Positions 19,042 to 26,575 of a DNA stretch of 64,000 bases are shown here, piece after piece (positions within the stretch are counted from its first letter, which is position 1; each line of letters opens with the position of its first letter). The notes beneath the pieces were generated by a model, which worked only from the letters and a program-made list of their open reading frames with translations, had not been told where the DNA came from and did no database searches. Source of the stretch: Engelhardtia mirabilis (lineage in GTDB: Bacteria; Planctomycetota; UBA1135; GCA-002686595); the NCBI RefSeq assembly GCF_007748095.1, contig NZ_CP036287.1, positions 248,001 to 312,000 on the forward strand, read 5' to 3'. Position numbers and translations under genes: made by a program.

Positions 19042-19908
19042 TTGAGCGATCTCAGACGAGCACCGAGCCAATGGCTCACCAGCATGGGAGTGCTGGTGGT
19101 CGGGGCTGCAGTCGCCCTGTGGCTGGCATCGAGGGGCTCGGATGTCGAAGGCGGACAGGAGGCGTCACTGCCGACCGCAGGCGTCGCGCAGATCGAGGAC
19201 CCGCTGTACAGCGCCGAGGTAGTGGCGGAGCAGGAGCCCGCGACAACCATTGCTCCCGTCGGCGGCGCGCAGACGATGACCCTCGGCGAAGTCTTCGGCC
19301 CCGATTTCGACCGGTACGCGCAGAAGCTGGCCGAGAGCGTAGAGGAGGTTACGCGCGAGACCCGGGTCGAGGTCTGGTACGAAGCGCCCGAGAGAACTCT
19401 GTCCCAGGGGGTCGCGGAGTTCGAGGAACGGCAGCGCGCCACGCTCTTCGCCGAGAAGGCCAACCTCAAACCTGACGAACCGATCGACGGGGAGTGGGCC
19501 TTGAGGATCGCTGGGCTGAGAGGGGTGGATCCTGAGGATGTGGATCCGGGAGCGCTCTCGGAGGCCCTGGCCCTGGCGCCGATTCTCAACGACGCCATCC
19601 GGGGCGCGGTCGACAGCTATTGCGACACGGTCAGATACCACCTCGAGAACGAGTCTCGGGGCGACAATGCCGGCCCCTCTCGGGGTGAGTCGAACGCGGA
19701 GCTGATGGGAATCGAGGGCGACGAGTCGGTCTCGGGTTGGGAGTCGGCGCTCAGCCGTGCCGGGACGATGGGCGGGCGGTGGTTCTACGGCCGCTACGTC
19801 AACGTGGCGGACGATCCGCTGCTCGAGGGCGCGGACCTAGCGGTTCGCAATGCCCTAGACTCTCGGCGCGATACCCTGCGCGCGATCCTCGATCTCGACG
19901 GGCATTGA
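19042..19908 (+). CDS. Membrane-anchored protein of unknown function
   Basis: 288 residues from TTG at 19042, supported by a GGAGGAGG Shine-Dalgarno just upstream (about 19031-19038). Residues about 13-31 (SMGVLVVGAAVALWLASRG) are an uncleaved signal or single membrane helix. The rest is acidic and helical: TMTLGEVFGPDFDRYAQKLA, then EVTRETRVEVWYEAP, and helical segments near EALALAPILNDAIRGAVDSY. No family is recognised. It probably faces the periplasm. It follows the other unknown exported gene on the same strand and, like it, is followed 29 bp later by the 50-nt repeat. Confidence 0.65.
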   Translation: MSDLRRAPSQWLTSMGVLVVGAAVALWLASRGSDVEGGQEASLPTAGVAQIEDPLYSAEVVAEQEPATTIAPVGGAQTMTLGEVFGPDFDRYAQKLAESVEEVTRETRVEVWYEAPERTLSQGVAEFEERQRATLFAEKANLKPDEPIDGEWALRIAGLRGVDPEDVDPGALSEALALAPILNDAIRGAVDSYCDTVRYHLENESRGDNAGPSRGESNAELMGIEGDESVSGWESALSRAGTMGGRWFYGRYVNVADDPLLEGADLAVRNALDSRRDTLRAILDLDGH

Positions 19909-19937
19909 CCCACGCTGGCACCGTACGAACGCCCAAG

Positions 19938-19988
19938 CGGCGCGATCGATCAGTCCGCGCCGCGCGCGAAGCTCGGGTCGACGAAGCG
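19938..19988 (+). repeat. 50-nt downstream repeat, copy 2
   Basis: Starts CGGCGCGATCGATCAGTCCG. It overlaps the last codons of the convergent NTF2-like lipoprotein gene (stop at 19950), so part of it is coding here. See copy 1 at 18926. Confidence 0.6.
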
Positions 19989-20528
19989 TTCTGGCAAGGG
20001 CGCGCCGGCGCGTGCGTACTGCGAGGTGAACGAGGCCAACAGCCACCGCTCGCCGTCCAGGACCAACTGGATCGCGTCGACGCCCTGCGAGTACGGCGTG
20101 CCGTCCGGCAGCACGCCGTCGAACGTCACGAAGGCGTGGGCGATGGTCCCGCAGCGCACGATCTGCCAGTGGGTGATCTCCTCGCGCAGGCCCGACTCGC
20201 CGATCGGCGTGCCGGTGACCCAGTCGCGGAAGCCCTGGACGAACTCCTCGACGTCCTCACCGACGGGCGTGCGCCCCGCGCGGATCGGCGAGTAGAAGTT
20301 CGCGCCGGGGGCGAACAGGGTTCGCATCCCGTCCCAGTCGGCCTCTTCGCCGGGTCCGAAGCTGAAGCTCTCGTACAGCTCGACCAGCATGGACCGGATC
20401 GGCTCCAGGTCGCCGCCGCCACCCGTGTCCTGCATCGCGACCGTGCGGCAACCGGCGAAGAGCGGCAGCACGGCCAGGGCCGTCGTCGTTCGCACTCGCC
20501 AACACGCTCCGAGGGTCCTCATGGTCAT
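19950..20528 (-). CDS. NTF2/SnoaL-like lipoprotein
   Basis: 192 residues from ATG at 20528, which has GGGAG at a good distance. A second in-frame ATG is two codons later, and further upstream codons lack support. The lipobox LFAGC places the lipid-anchored Cys near residue 27. The mature part fits the NTF2/SnoaL cone fold: IRSMLVELYESFSFGP, LFAPGANFYSPIRAGRTPVG and GTIAHAFVTFDGVLPDG. Members are often small-molecule-binding or ketosteroid-isomerase-like; activity is not predictable. It is the last gene of the leftward unit, 22 bp after the previous lipoprotein gene, and probably co-transcribed with the PNPOx and DsrE genes. Confidence 0.75.
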   Translation of the reverse strand: MTMRTLGACWRVRTTTALAVLPLFAGCRTVAMQDTGGGGDLEPIRSMLVELYESFSFGPGEEADWDGMRTLFAPGANFYSPIRAGRTPVGEDVEEFVQGFRDWVTGTPIGESGLREEITHWQIVRCGTIAHAFVTFDGVLPDGTPYSQGVDAIQLVLDGERWLLASFTSQYARAGAPLPERFVDPSFARGAD

Positions 20529-20550
20529 TCGGCTCCCGCGCCAGCACAGA

Positions 20551-21066
20551 TCACTGCACGCGGCGGGTGAAGCGCATGACCATGCCCTGGTCGGGCTCAC
20601 CCTCAGTCAGGGTGGTCCAGTGCTGCTCGATGGTGTTCTCGTCCACCCAGACCAGCTTCATGCCGCCCATGTAGTGCTCGTCCTCCTCGTTCAGGTCGAC
20701 GACATCCATGAACTGGAAGTCCAAGCTGCCGTCCTGCATCCCGTCCGCGCGCATGCGCGGCGTGTTGCCGGCGGCGCAGAAGTGCCACATGCAGACGCCG
20801 TTGCCGTCGAGGGTGTAGAGGTTGGTCATCTCGTTGGGCGTGCCGCGCATCATGATCTCGCGCACGGCGTAGCCGCCGGAGCTGACCTTGAACTCGGAGA
20901 CCAGGGGCTCGCCGCCGGGCACCTCGAGCAGCCACTCACCCTCCAGGGAGGACAGGCTCTCGAACAGGGGCTCGCGGACGGCAGCGTCGCCGTGGACCAC
21001 GCGCGGTCCGGTGGTGCTGCAGGCGGCGAGCGGTAAGAGGGCGAGGAAGGGGATGGCGCGGCGCAT
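20551..21066 (-). CDS. Lipoprotein, DUF1579-like
   Basis: 171 residues with a lipoprotein signal (MRRAIPFLALLPLAAC, Cys16). The mature region starts with FESLSSLEGEWLLEVPGG and continues with strands SEFKVSSGGYAVREIMMRG, NLYTLDGNGVCMWHFCAAGN and KLVWVDENTIEQHW. This is the lipocalin-like up-and-down barrel pattern seen in DUF1579 proteins (assigned from pattern memory, so tentative). It is the third gene of the TetR-linked leftward unit, about 110 bp from the PNPOx-like gene and 22 bp before the NTF2-like gene. It probably binds a hydrophobic ligand or metabolite at the envelope. Confidence 0.7.
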   Translation of the reverse strand: MRRAIPFLALLPLAACSTTGPRVVHGDAAVREPLFESLSSLEGEWLLEVPGGEPLVSEFKVSSGGYAVREIMMRGTPNEMTNLYTLDGNGVCMWHFCAAGNTPRMRADGMQDGSLDFQFMDVVDLNEEDEHYMGGMKLVWVDENTIEQHWTTLTEGEPDQGMVMRFTRRVQ

Positions 21067-21176
21067 GTCGGCTCCTTGGGGCGGTGGGAAGTGAGGTCGA
21101 AGTCTCGGGCTCTGCGTCCGGACTGTCCAGCCCCCTTGGGTGCCCGGATGCCGCGGGTCCCCGACCCCGACCCGCT

Positions 21177-21725
21177 CTAGCGGCCTTCCAGCTCGTCGAG
21201 GGTGAACCGCGGCGTGATGTGCTGGGGGCAGTTCCAGTCGAAGGCCGCCACGCGGAAGAGGATCGCACGCTCCACCCGCGCCGGGTAGTCGGCCAGGGTC
21301 AGCCGCTCGACCAACTCGGGCCGGTCGGCCGTCTCGACCACCTCGGCCCGGGCCATCAGCTTCAGCCGGCGGCGGTTCGGGTAGTCCATGAAGAACAGGG
21401 CCGTGCGGTCGTTGGCGGCCAGGTTGCCGGTGCTGATGTACTGGCGATTGCCGCGGAAGTCGGCGTAGCCCAAGGTGCGCTCGTCGAGCGCACGCAGGAA
21501 GCCCTTGGGCCCCCCACGAAACTGCAGATAGGGCCAGCCATCCTCGTTGACGGTCGCCATGTAGAAGCCGTCACGCTCGGCGATGAAGCTCAGCTCCGTG
21601 ATCGACAGGCGCGCGTCGTCGAGCGCCATCGACTCCAGGTGCTGGCCGAGGCCGCGGGACCCGTTGCGCTCCTGGGCGGCGCGCACGGAGTCGGTGAAGG
21701 TGATGGCCGGATAGTTGCGTGACAT
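21177..21725 (-). CDS. Pyridoxamine 5'-phosphate oxidase-family flavin-binding protein
   Basis: 182 residues, cytosolic. The split-barrel FMN-binding pattern is clear: AERDGFYMATVNEDGWPYLQ (strand pair), GGPKGFLRALDERTLGYADF, GNLAANDRTALFFMDYPNRR and RLKLMARAEVV. The C-terminus CPQHITPRF is typical of the PNPOx-like group annotated as general stress or pyridoxamine oxidase-related proteins; they may bind FMN, F420 or heme. It starts 9 bp after the stop of the dsrE-like gene, so co-translation is likely. True vitamin B6 oxidase activity is unlikely given the lack of a clear PLP site. Confidence 0.85.
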   Translation of the reverse strand: MSRNYPAITFTDSVRAAQERNGSRGLGQHLESMALDDARLSITELSFIAERDGFYMATVNEDGWPYLQFRGGPKGFLRALDERTLGYADFRGNRQYISTGNLAANDRTALFFMDYPNRRRLKLMARAEVVETADRPELVERLTLADYPARVERAILFRVAAFDWNCPQHITPRFTLDELEGR

Positions 21726-21734
21726 GGCGGCGCC

Positions 21735-22109
21735 TCAGAAGGTCAGGACCGAGAAGCCTTGGGTGGCCAGGTTGTGGAGGCTCGGCAGGCCGCTGGTGCC
21801 GGGCACCGGGTTGTCCCTGATCAGCTCGAAGCCCGAGCGCTGCACGCCCTCGCCGGCCCCGAACACGTCGGCGCAACCGCAGGAGGCGCCGGCGACCTTG
21901 TCCTGCACCGCCTTGAACAGGTCGTGGGCGGGGTGCTCCGGGCGCACGATCTCCCCTGCCCAGCGCGTCCCGGCGCCCTGGAACAGGATCGTCACCTCGT
22001 CGCCGCGGTGCTTGAAGTCCCAGGCGGTGGCGAGGGCGTTGAACAGGCGTCCGAGGGCTTCGTCGGAGCCGTTGGAGGGGTCGGAGAGGACGACGATGGC
22101 TGCTTTCAT
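21735..22109 (-). CDS. DsrE-family protein
   Basis: 124 residues. The N-terminal strand MKAAIVVLSDPS, ALATAWDFKHRGDEVTILFQ and the Cys77/Cys79 pair in AGASCGCADVFGAG fit the DsrE/YchN-like fold, whose members carry sulfur or take part in redox reactions. It is the first gene of the leftward unit of four. A 16-bp palindrome lies 86 bp before its ATG and is probably the operator for the TetR repressor encoded just upstream. A role in handling reactive sulfur or electrophiles together with the flavin protein is inference. Confidence 0.82.
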   Translation of the reverse strand: MKAAIVVLSDPSNGSDEALGRLFNALATAWDFKHRGDEVTILFQGAGTRWAGEIVRPEHPAHDLFKAVQDKVAGASCGCADVFGAGEGVQRSGFELIRDNPVPGTSGLPSLHNLATQGFSVLTF

Positions 22110-22194
22110 GGCGGTCGTTCGGTCGCGGGTGGCGGGGCGGGGCGCTCGGAGGTGAGCGCGATCAGCCGGCCGTGCGGACCCCGCGCGGGCTTGT

Positions 22195-22210
22195 GACCGA
22201 ACGTTCGTTC
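22195..22210. promoter_or_regulatory. Probable TetR operator
   Basis: GACCGAACGTTCGTTC contains the perfect 10-bp palindrome CGAACGTTCG (22198-22207), extended by two further matched pairs after one mismatch. It sits between the tetR stop (22253) and the dsrE-like start (22109), inside a small A/T-richer patch. This is where a repressor of the dsrE-PNPOx-lipoprotein unit would bind. No second copy was seen upstream of tetR itself. Confidence 0.65.
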
Positions 22211-22252
22211 TATTTCAGCCGACGAGTTGAACGGACTCGGCTGTCCGCCCCC

Positions 22253-22825
22253 TCAGAGCTCGACCCGGCCCTCGACCAGCAGCGCCGGCAGGCCCTTGAT
22301 GACCCGCTTGAAGGCGCGCGTCTCGCCGCTTGCGCGGGCCAACACCAGGGCGCCCTCCACCCGCACGAAGGCCTCCTCCGCCCGCCGGCGAGCCGCGGCG
22401 GGCGTCGCTCCGGCCTCGCGCGCCGCGCCCGCCAGGCCGGCCACCAGGGTCTCGACCGTGTCAGCGATCGCCGCCGCCACTTCCTGCGTCGGCTGCCCAA
22501 GCGACAGGGTGTCGATGGCGCAGGGCCGCTGGCCCCCGGCGTAGAAGGCATCGATACGTCCGGCCACGGCGCGCACGCGCGAAGTCAGATCGCCGTCACC
22601 CGACAAGGGCGCCAGGATCTGGGCCACCAGTCCCTGGTGGAGCGCCGTCAGAACCGCCGTGGCCATCTGCGCCTTGCCGCCGGGGAAGCGGTGGTAGAGG
22701 CTCGCGCGCTGCAGGCCCGTGGCCTCGACCAAGCGACCGACGCTGGCGCCTTCGAACCCGTGGGTGCGGAAGATGCCCTCGAGGGCGGTCAAGAGATCCG
22801 AGTCGTCGAGCCTGGGTCTGGGCAT
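22253..22825 (-). CDS. TetR/AcrR-family repressor (YxaF/LmrA-like)
   Basis: 190 residues from ATG at 22825 (MPRPRLDDSDLLTALEGIF); the frame is open further upstream but without coding character. The N-terminal HTH is complete: GFEGASVGRLVEATGLQR, then ASLYHRFPGGKAQMATAVL. The FPGGK motif is typical of the YxaF/LmrA branch. The C-terminal helical region (residues 60-190) is the ligand-binding dimerisation domain, with CAIDTLSLG and several helices. It is in the same direction as the dsrE operon, with the palindrome at 22195 between them, and divergent from the aminotransferase gene at 22954. Confidence 0.9.
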   Translation of the reverse strand: MPRPRLDDSDLLTALEGIFRTHGFEGASVGRLVEATGLQRASLYHRFPGGKAQMATAVLTALHQGLVAQILAPLSGDGDLTSRVRAVAGRIDAFYAGGQRPCAIDTLSLGQPTQEVAAAIADTVETLVAGLAGAAREAGATPAAARRRAEEAFVRVEGALVLARASGETRAFKRVIKGLPALLVEGRVEL

Positions 22826-22953
22826 GGATAGGGCGCGCGGCGCGGCGCTCACGCGCTGGGCCAAGACCCTAGTGCGAAAGTCGAGGCAGCCCCATCCCGC
22901 AGGGGGCATCTCGTGGAGAATGCGCCGCGCACCGTCCCCGACCCCACTCCCCG

Positions 22954-24120
22954 ATGATCCTCCGCCAGTTCCCCCCCATGGGGGTCTACGAGACCCTCTT
23001 CCGCTTCGCCGACGCCACCGCCAAGTACATGGGCGACCCCGGGACCCACCCCTGGGCCCAGGGCTTCCCGATGACCAGCCAGGTCCCCGGCGGCCCGACC
23101 CTGCCCGATTCGATCGCGATCACGGCCACGGACCGCATGTACCCCAAGGCGGACGGCCAGCCGCCCCTGCGCGAGGCGATCGCGGCCTACTACAACCGCT
23201 TCTACGACGCCGGCATCACGGCCGACAACGTGGCGGTCTTCGCCGGCGGGCGCCCGGCGATCTACGCGATCCTGATGTTCCTGCTCGAGGACCGCCGGGT
23301 CTGCATCGAGGAGACCGAGTACACGCCCTACTGGGACGTGCTCGAGGTGCTGGGCCGCGAGTTCGACATCATCCAGTCGGACGTCGCCAACCGCTTCCGG
23401 CCGACCCTGGCGGACCACCCGAGCGGCGACCGCGCGTTCCTGATCCGCTCCAACCCCTGCAACCCGACCGGGGTGCACACGCGCGGCGCGGAGCTGAAGG
23501 CCCTGGTCGACCACTACTCCAAGCCCGGCCGCGGCGCCCTGATCGACGAGGCCTACGAGTTCTTCAGCGACGGCGAGGCCGAGAGCGCCCTGGCGCACAT
23601 CGACGACATCGACGCCACCGACATCTTCGTGGTCGGCGCGGCGACGAAGGGCCTGCAGGTGCCCGGGATGCGCGTGGGTTGGGCCGTGGCCTCGAAGGAG
23701 CACATCGAGCTGTTCCGCAACTACTCGTCCTTCGCCATGGGCGGCGTCAGCCGCGCATCGCAGCTCTACGTGGCCGAGCTGCTCGAGCTGGAGCGCGTGA
23801 CCCACGCCCGCCGCGCCATCGCCGAGTACTACACGATGCAACGCGACCGCTACGGCGCCGCCCTGGCCGACCTGGGCCTCGAGTTGTTCACCGGCGACGG
23901 CGGCTTCTACCACTGGGGCCGCCTGCCCGAGGGCCTGACCGGCGACGCCTTCAACGAGCGCCTGTTCGAGCACGAGGCCGGCATCCTCCCCGGCCGCCTG
24001 TGCGACATGGCCCGCCGCGGCGACGACGGCCCCATGGGCCCCTTGATCCGCTTCAGCTTCGGACCCCTCGGCCCGGACTCGTTCGAGTCGGACGTGGCGA
24101 TCCTCTCGAAGTGCTTCTGA
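22954..24120 (+). CDS. Class I/II PLP-dependent aminotransferase
   Basis: 388 residues, cytosolic. Fold-type I marks are: AVFAGGRPAIYAILMFLLED, then ETEYTPYWDV, NPCNPTG at residues 167-173, LIDEAYEFF (the Asp that contacts the PLP nitrogen), and Lys232 in GAATKGLQVPGMRVGW as the Schiff-base lysine. The C-terminal domain ends with IRFSFGPLG, containing the substrate-carboxylate Arg. It is close to aspartate/aromatic aminotransferases; the substrate is unassigned. It stands alone between the divergent tetR and a convergent lipoprotein gene, with a hairpin behind its stop. Confidence 0.9.
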   Translation: MILRQFPPMGVYETLFRFADATAKYMGDPGTHPWAQGFPMTSQVPGGPTLPDSIAITATDRMYPKADGQPPLREAIAAYYNRFYDAGITADNVAVFAGGRPAIYAILMFLLEDRRVCIEETEYTPYWDVLEVLGREFDIIQSDVANRFRPTLADHPSGDRAFLIRSNPCNPTGVHTRGAELKALVDHYSKPGRGALIDEAYEFFSDGEAESALAHIDDIDATDIFVVGAATKGLQVPGMRVGWAVASKEHIELFRNYSSFAMGGVSRASQLYVAELLELERVTHARRAIAEYYTMQRDRYGAALADLGLELFTGDGGFYHWGRLPEGLTGDAFNERLFEHEAGILPGRLCDMARRGDDGPMGPLIRFSFGPLGPDSFESDVAILSKCF

Positions 24121-24126
24121 GCCAGG

Positions 24127-24163
24127 TCGCCGGCGCCCGGGTCACTCGATCCGGGCGCGGCGA
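24127..24163. terminator. Hairpin between convergent genes
   Basis: TCGCCGGCGCCCGG (24127-24140) pairs with CCGGGCGCGGCGA (24151-24163), with one bulged G and a 10-nt loop. It lies directly behind the aminotransferase stop and faces the convergent lipoprotein gene. There is no T-tract. Confidence 0.6.
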
Positions 24164-24206
24164 GCTGGGGGCGGGCGGGCTCCGGCGCGCGACCTCGTAG
24201 CCGCCG

Positions 24207-24770
24207 TCAGCTTCCCGTCGCGGGCGGCGGGAACTGCTCCAGGATCCCGTCCACCAACTCGGTGAAGAGCTCCTCACGCTCCGCCGGCTCCAGCGCGTCC
24301 ACCCGCTCCAGGTTCCGCACGGCCCAGCCGCGCCAGACCAGGCGGCCGTCCGGCTCCACCAGGTCGATGGTCAGGGTCCCGACCGTGCGCTCGGTGACCG
24401 TGTACTGCAGGTTGCCACCCGGGAAGTAGCCCGGCCCGTACCAACCGATACCCGACGACCAAGCGTCCACGTCGACCTTCTCGCGCCGCGTCAGCCCATA
24501 GCGCACCCGCACGTCGGCGTCGTCCGCCGGCCCGCTGACGCCCTTGGCCCCGAGCGCCGCGACGATCGCCCGCTCGACCCGCTCCGCGTCGAGGGACGAC
24601 AGGCCACTCGCCCGGGCCTCCCCGTCCTCGCCCTCCCCCGCCCAGCCCCAGCTGGCCACCCCCGCGAGGTCCGCCGCGGGGTCGTAGTCACGGTAGTAGC
24701 GCACGCCCGAGCAGGAAGTGAGCAGGGCAGCCGCGAGGGCGGGGATCAGGGTGGTGAGCTTGAATGGCAT
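24207..24770 (-). CDS. DUF4136-like lipoprotein
   Basis: 187 residues with lipobox LLTSC (Cys20). The mature region shows the usual DUF4136 order: RYYRDYDPAADLAGVASWGW, then AERVERAIVAALGAKGVS, DADVRVRYGLTRREKV, a Gly/Tyr-rich loop GIGWYGPGYFPGGN and GTLTIDLVEPDGRLVWRGWA. This family is widespread in envelopes of Gram-negative bacteria and has no known biochemical role. It is monocistronic. Confidence 0.85.
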   Translation of the reverse strand: MPFKLTTLIPALAAALLTSCSGVRYYRDYDPAADLAGVASWGWAGEGEDGEARASGLSSLDAERVERAIVAALGAKGVSGPADDADVRVRYGLTRREKVDVDAWSSGIGWYGPGYFPGGNLQYTVTERTVGTLTIDLVEPDGRLVWRGWAVRNLERVDALEPAEREELFTELVDGILEQFPPPATGS

Positions 24771-25069
24771 GGAGCGGTACGCGCGGGGCTGCCGATCGTA
24801 GCGTCCACGGCCAATCGCCGAGCCAGCCTGCTCATGTTTGCTAGGCCTACTCGCGCGAACGCTCCGCCCGCGATCTCGACGTCGGATTTGGGTTTCCTGA
24901 TGCGCTGCTCCTGAACGACCGGGCGGTCGCGCCAGTACGGGCGAGAGCGGTTCACCCCGGTCAGAAGTATTTTTCCCCGGATTCGCACCACCGCGCTGAG
25001 CTGTTTGACGTTCGTCCGTCCGTCCCCGCAGGACCCATTGCGGCGGCGTCCTGCAGTCGAGGTGAATGA

Positions 25070-26464
25070 ATGAACCTGGCCGTCTTCAATCGTGTCATTT
25101 CCCACTTCGTGGTCGGTGCGTTCGCGCTGTTCTTCTTGGCGATCGCGCCACCCCCGATTCTCCTCGACGCGGTCGGAAGCCCCGCTCGAGCGAACAGAGA
25201 GCAGGCTCGGGGCGATCGCGATTCGGCTTCAGGCCGAGAGTCAAAGCCAGTTGAAATGACGGTCTTCGACATCGCACGCTCGCGGGCGAGCTGGCTGACC
25301 GGCGTTGTGCCCTGGAACGACTTCGTGCGAGGCCTACCGACCGCGTCCGGGTCATCGTCGCCTGCAGGTGGTAGGAACGCAGCGGCAACAGTTCTGTCGG
25401 CCGCGTTGTTCCTCCCTGTGGTCGTGGTGGTTGGTCTGATCATCAGTGCTGTCACCTCCGCGATCGTGATGGGCGTCCGACTCTGCGGCTATGCGATTCA
25501 ACCGGTGTTTGGACGCGCCTATCGGAAGTTGAAGGGTGAGTCGGTAGGCACAGGCGTCTCCCTTCTATTCACTGGCACGAGCCTGCTCGCAGGCTCCCTC
25601 GTCCTGGCTCTTGCACTGACGACCGTCAGCGTCGCCTTTGGATGCATCGGGGCCCAGGAACTCGCGAGCGCGGCATACTGGTCGGGAGCGTGGACCGACA
25701 GCGCCTTGGTGGCTCTGGCAGTCTTGGGGCTAGTTTGGATCGGAATGCGGCGTTGGCTCGGATCTGCCAGCGGGAAGTCCGTGTCGCCTTCAGGAGAGCC
25801 GATCTGGGTTATGTTGGTCGAGCGGCACTTGGGGGGGCGGGATGTGAAGCTCCGTGAGCCCACGTCGCTCATCGGGTCCTGGGTGACCGCTGCGATGTTC
25901 TTCAATCTGCTCGGATGGCTGCGCGCGCGCGGGCTCTTCCTATCCTTTGGGCAAGTTCTTGCTCGACGGGCCGATTCCGGAGACGGGCCCAGGGAGAGAT
26001 TCCAGTCGGACTATGACTGGGCGAGGACGCCGTGCGTCGAGTACCACCGGAGGATCGAAACTGCCGTTGAGTCGAGCGATGGGGCCGTTGCCAGACCCTG
26101 GAGGTTCCTCGAGTACCTGACGACCGATGATCTCGACGGCATGGCGCTGTCGATCTTCATGCGGTCGGGACAAGATCGGACGGTGAGCCGGTGGATCCGG
26201 CTGCGTGGAGTGTTTCGCACCGGTCGGGATGTCGGACTCGTGCTCTTGATCTGGGGGCTCGCGGTTCAGATCGATGCGAACGAGCGCCTAGTCGGGGCGG
26301 GAGAGCCGATTCTCGTCCAGTGGATCGGCTCCCTGGCCATGTTGGCCGGGTACCTGACGCTGGTGCTCTCCAAGCGCACCCAGTTGATTGCGGCACGCAT
26401 GGTCGGGCGGGGCGCACTGCTGTCCATGCTCCGTCGCGCCCATCACTCACCTGCGGCTCCCTGA
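25070..26464 (+). CDS. Polytopic membrane protein of unknown function
   Basis: 464 residues from ATG at 25070 with GAGG seven bases upstream. About seven hydrophobic segments: residues 8-30, 106-132 (LFLPVVVVVGLIISAVTSAI), 160-190 (LLAGSLVLALALTTVSVAFG), 208-226, 265-285, 380-400 and 412-435. Between the fifth and sixth lies a soluble loop of about 95 residues with RRADSGDGPRERFQSDYDWA and EYLTTDDLDGMALSIFMRSG. No transporter or enzyme motif is recognised. Codon use is a little less GC-rich than its neighbours. It converges with the mechanosensitive-channel gene. Confidence 0.7.
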   Translation: MNLAVFNRVISHFVVGAFALFFLAIAPPPILLDAVGSPARANREQARGDRDSASGRESKPVEMTVFDIARSRASWLTGVVPWNDFVRGLPTASGSSSPAGGRNAAATVLSAALFLPVVVVVGLIISAVTSAIVMGVRLCGYAIQPVFGRAYRKLKGESVGTGVSLLFTGTSLLAGSLVLALALTTVSVAFGCIGAQELASAAYWSGAWTDSALVALAVLGLVWIGMRRWLGSASGKSVSPSGEPIWVMLVERHLGGRDVKLREPTSLIGSWVTAAMFFNLLGWLRARGLFLSFGQVLARRADSGDGPRERFQSDYDWARTPCVEYHRRIETAVESSDGAVARPWRFLEYLTTDDLDGMALSIFMRSGQDRTVSRWIRLRGVFRTGRDVGLVLLIWGLAVQIDANERLVGAGEPILVQWIGSLAMLAGYLTLVLSKRTQLIAARMVGRGALLSMLRRAHHSPAAP

Positions 26465-26575
26465 GTGAACTGTCGAGGCTCGCCGGGACGCTGCCGGGGA
26501 CGAACTCCAGAAGGCCGTAGGTGAAGCATGGCCAGCGCGAGCGGCGGCACGTTGGTTGCCGGTGCCGCGATGCGA

